Assembly: GCA_024636425.1 (NCBI GenBank)
Contig: JAGXHB010000145.1
Span: 1-6,850, forward strand
From: Roseobacter sp.
GTDB lineage: Bacteria; Pseudomonadota; Alphaproteobacteria; Rhodobacterales; Rhodobacteraceae
DNA length: 6,850 bases
Direction: 5' to 3'
Of the stretch, positions 5,223 through 6,850 are shown one piece after another. The notes beneath the pieces are model-generated. The model searched no databases. It was not told where the DNA came from and was given only the letters and a program-made list of their open reading frames with translations. The stretch's first letter is position 1. Each line of letters begins with the position of its first letter. Position numbers and translations under genes: made by a program.

Positions 5223-6143
5223 CTAGGACGAAGCGTGAAAGTTGCGGCCAAGCGAAGCCGGAGCAGCACTTTTATCCGCTGAAAGAACCACCAGCACAAG
5301 GATGGTGATAAGATAGGGCGACATTGCCAGATACTCGACCGGAATAGCAACGCCTGCACCCTGAAGATTAAGCTGTAGCTGCGTGATGCCGCCAAAAAGA
5401 TAGGCACCCAGGAGCAGCCGCCAGGGTTTCCAGCTGGCGAAAACGACCAGCGCCAGTGCGATCCAGCCGACCCCCGCCGTCATGCCTTCGGTCCATTGGG
5501 GCACGCGGATCAAGCTGATATAGGCCCCTCCAAGCCCCGCACAGGCCCCGCCGAACATGATCGCAAGCGTCCTTATGCGCACCACCTTGTAGCCAAGCGC
5601 ATGCGCCGCGTCGTGGCTTTCGCCGACTGCGCGCAGGATCAGCCCGGCGCGGGTGTATTTCAGCATCACCCAGACCGCTGCAACCAGCGTGATCCCAAGA
5701 TAAAGGATGATGTCATGCGAGAAAAGAACCGGCCCCAGAACAGGAATGTCATGCAGCGGGCCGAAATTGACCTCTGCCATACGGGGCGGCTTGACCCCGA
5801 CATAGCTTTGACCCAGCAGCGCCGACAGCCCAAGCCCGAAAAGCGTCAGCGCAAGCCCCGACGCCACCTGGTTCGCCAGCGTGATCTGGGTGAGAAACGC
5901 AAACAGCAGGCTCAGCACGGCCCCGCCGATGGCCGCCGCGGCAAAGCCCGCAAGCGGTGATCCCGTCTCCACCGCGACCGCAAAACCGCAAATTGCACCG
6001 CTGATCATCATCCCTTCCACGCCAAGGTTCAGCACGCCCGATTTCTCAACGACAAGTTCGCCCAACGCGGCAAAGATCAACGGCGTCGCAGCCACAAGAA
6101 AGCCCGCGACGAACAGGATAGGATTGATGGCAGACAGATCCAT
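5223..6143 (-). CDS. ABC importer inner-membrane permease, second subunit (COG1079 type)
   Basis: This 306-residue polytopic membrane protein is one of the two permeases of the BMP-type importer. The clearest signature is LVVEKSGVLNLGVEGMM, beginning about residue 30, which is diagnostic of this permease family. Several further hydrophobic segments follow, with GLALTLFGLGLSALLG in the middle and a cytoplasmic-loop segment TRAGLILRAVGESHDAAHALG, the E-x-x-x-A-A-x-x-x-G pattern expected to contact the ATPase. The start ATG 6143 is fixed by a near-perfect AAGGAGGT ribosome site 6 nt upstream (6150-6157). The A of its ATG is the last base of the upstream permease stop (TAATG, 1-nt overlap), so the two membrane subunits are translationally coupled and probably made in equal amounts. 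The stop is TAG at 5225-5223. Assignment is confident; the transported substrate is presumed nucleoside or purine by family. Confidence 0.93.
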   Translation of the reverse strand: MDLSAINPILFVAGFLVAATPLIFAALGELVVEKSGVLNLGVEGMMISGAICGFAVAVETGSPLAGFAAAAIGGAVLSLLFAFLTQITLANQVASGLALTLFGLGLSALLGQSYVGVKPPRMAEVNFGPLHDIPVLGPVLFSHDIILYLGITLVAAVWVMLKYTRAGLILRAVGESHDAAHALGYKVVRIRTLAIMFGGACAGLGGAYISLIRVPQWTEGMTAGVGWIALALVVFASWKPWRLLLGAYLFGGITQLQLNLQGAGVAIPVEYLAMSPYLITILVLVVLSADKSAAPASLGRNFHASS

Positions 6144-6850
6144 TACGCGACCTCCTTCTGAGTGATGCGAAGCCGGTAGTTGGTGAAAAGATCAAACGCC
6201 AACAGAAAGAACAGCAGCATCCCCTGAAACACCTGGATCGCCGCAGCAGGCAGGCCAAGCTGGCTTTGCGCGATGTCGCCGCCAATGTAGGTGAGCGCCA
6301 TGAGCCCGCCTGCCAGCAGAATGCCCATGGGATGCAGCCGGCCCAGAAATGCCACGATGATCGCGGTAAAGCCGTAACCGACGTTGAAGTCGATGGTGAT
6401 CTGCCCTGCGGGGCCTGCGACCTCGAACATGCCGGCCAGACCCGCCAGCAAGCCCGATGTACCCAGACAGAACAAGACGAGCCGGGTCGGGTTCACGCCG
6501 GCGAACCGTGCGGCGCGCGGTGCCTCGCCGGTAACGCGGATGGCAAAGCCCAAGCGGTGCCGTGCCAGCAGCACATAGGCAAAGATCACCGCTATCATTG
6601 CGGCGACAACCCCCCAATGCATGCCGGTTCCCGCGATAAGCTCGGCATTATGCGCTGGTGCATATTGCTGCAGGTTCCGGCTGCCCGGAAAACCAAAGCC
6701 TTCGGGGTTTTTCAGCAAGCCCAAGGACATGGACGCCAGAAACTGCTCCGCCACATAGACCAGCATCAGCGACACGAGGATTTCGTTGGTCCCGAACTTG
6801 ACCTTCAGAACCGCCGGGATCATTGCCCAGATCCATCCTCCAAAGCCCCC
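6143..6850 (-). CDS. ABC importer inner-membrane permease, first subunit (COG4603 type), 5' truncated
   Basis: The frame is open to the window edge, giving the last 235 residues; the usual family length is around 350, so roughly 100 residues are missing. The visible part begins GGFGGWIWAMIPAVLKVKFG and continues TNEILVSLMLVYVAE, the 'P-x-x-L-K-x-x-F-G-x-N-E' landmark of this family. The loop GFAIRVTGEAPRAARFAGV has the E-A-P-x-A-A-x-x-x-G pattern expected to contact the ATPase. Several hydrophobic helices follow, including NVGYGFTAIIVAFLGRLHPMGILLAG in pieces, a family-typical region. The Met at 6823 is internal, not the start, because conserved sequence continues upstream of it without a break. 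The stop TAA 6145-6143 overlaps the next start by one base. The ATPase subunit is expected further upstream of this gene, outside the window. Confidence 0.9.
   Translation of the reverse strand, partial: GGFGGWIWAMIPAVLKVKFGTNEILVSLMLVYVAEQFLASMSLGLLKNPEGFGFPGSRNLQQYAPAHNAELIAGTGMHWGVVAAMIAVIFAYVLLARHRLGFAIRVTGEAPRAARFAGVNPTRLVLFCLGTSGLLAGLAGMFEVAGPAGQITIDFNVGYGFTAIIVAFLGRLHPMGILLAGGLMALTYIGGDIAQSQLGLPAAAIQVFQGMLLFFLLAFDLFTNYRLRITQKEVA
6150..6157 (-). promoter_or_regulatory. Strong ribosome binding site of the second permease
   Basis: AAGGAGGT on the minus strand is an eight-base match to the 16S anti-Shine-Dalgarno, 6 nt before ATG 6143 and inside the end of the upstream permease gene. It is the strongest ribosome site in the window. 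Confidence 0.75.

Noticed and set aside
1..6850. CRISPR array, tRNA, rRNA, insertion sequence, prophage or defence island
   Set aside because: There are no regularly spaced long repeats, no transposase or integrase motifs and no RNA-gene landmarks; composition appears even across the window by eye.

Overview
The window looks like ordinary chromosomal DNA of an alphaproteobacterium, most likely Rhodobacterales (Roseobacter group). This is judged from the high GC content, the family-level style of the proteins and tight gene packing. No database search was possible, so the placement is inference. Gene density is about one per kb. I see no mobile element, CRISPR array, tRNA, rRNA or prophage, and no gap between genes longer than about 180 bases.

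Positions 1-619 are on the plus strand. The first gene is the last 49 residues of a GcvT-like domain protein, probably a dimethylglycine/sarcosine dehydrogenase-type fusion. It overlaps a small single-pass membrane protein of unknown function (113-619). That gene runs tail to tail into the minus-strand block, and one CTAG supplies both stop codons.

Positions 616-3135 (minus strand) hold a tight three-gene operon, transcribed from 3135 down to 616. It encodes a D-arginine-dehydrogenase-like FAD amino acid dehydrogenase, a DUF938/METTL26-type SAM methyltransferase and a GH25 lysozyme lipoprotein. The first junction is a 4-nt ATGA overlap and the second is a 1-nt gap. A secreted muramidase co-expressed with a cytoplasmic D-amino-acid oxidising enzyme suggests, but does not prove, a cell-wall fragment or D-amino-acid salvage role. 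The dehydrogenase keeps the residues that hold the amino acid backbone in the characterised D-arginine dehydrogenase, but has lost those that recognise the arginine side chain.

Positions 3295-3912 (minus) encode a stand-alone glutathione S-transferase with an 8-C homopolymer in its coding strand. It lies downstream of a 180-nt region with two inverted repeats and a clear rho-independent terminator for the next operon.

Positions 4093-6850 (minus) hold most of a BMP-family (PnrA/Nup-like) ABC importer, probably for nucleosides or purines. A first permease is cut by the window edge and is followed by a second permease and the periplasmic binding protein. The ATPase gene is not in the window and would be expected just beyond 6850. 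The binding protein has its own strong ribosome binding site after a 56-nt gap containing a hairpin, an arrangement suited to making more binding protein than permease.
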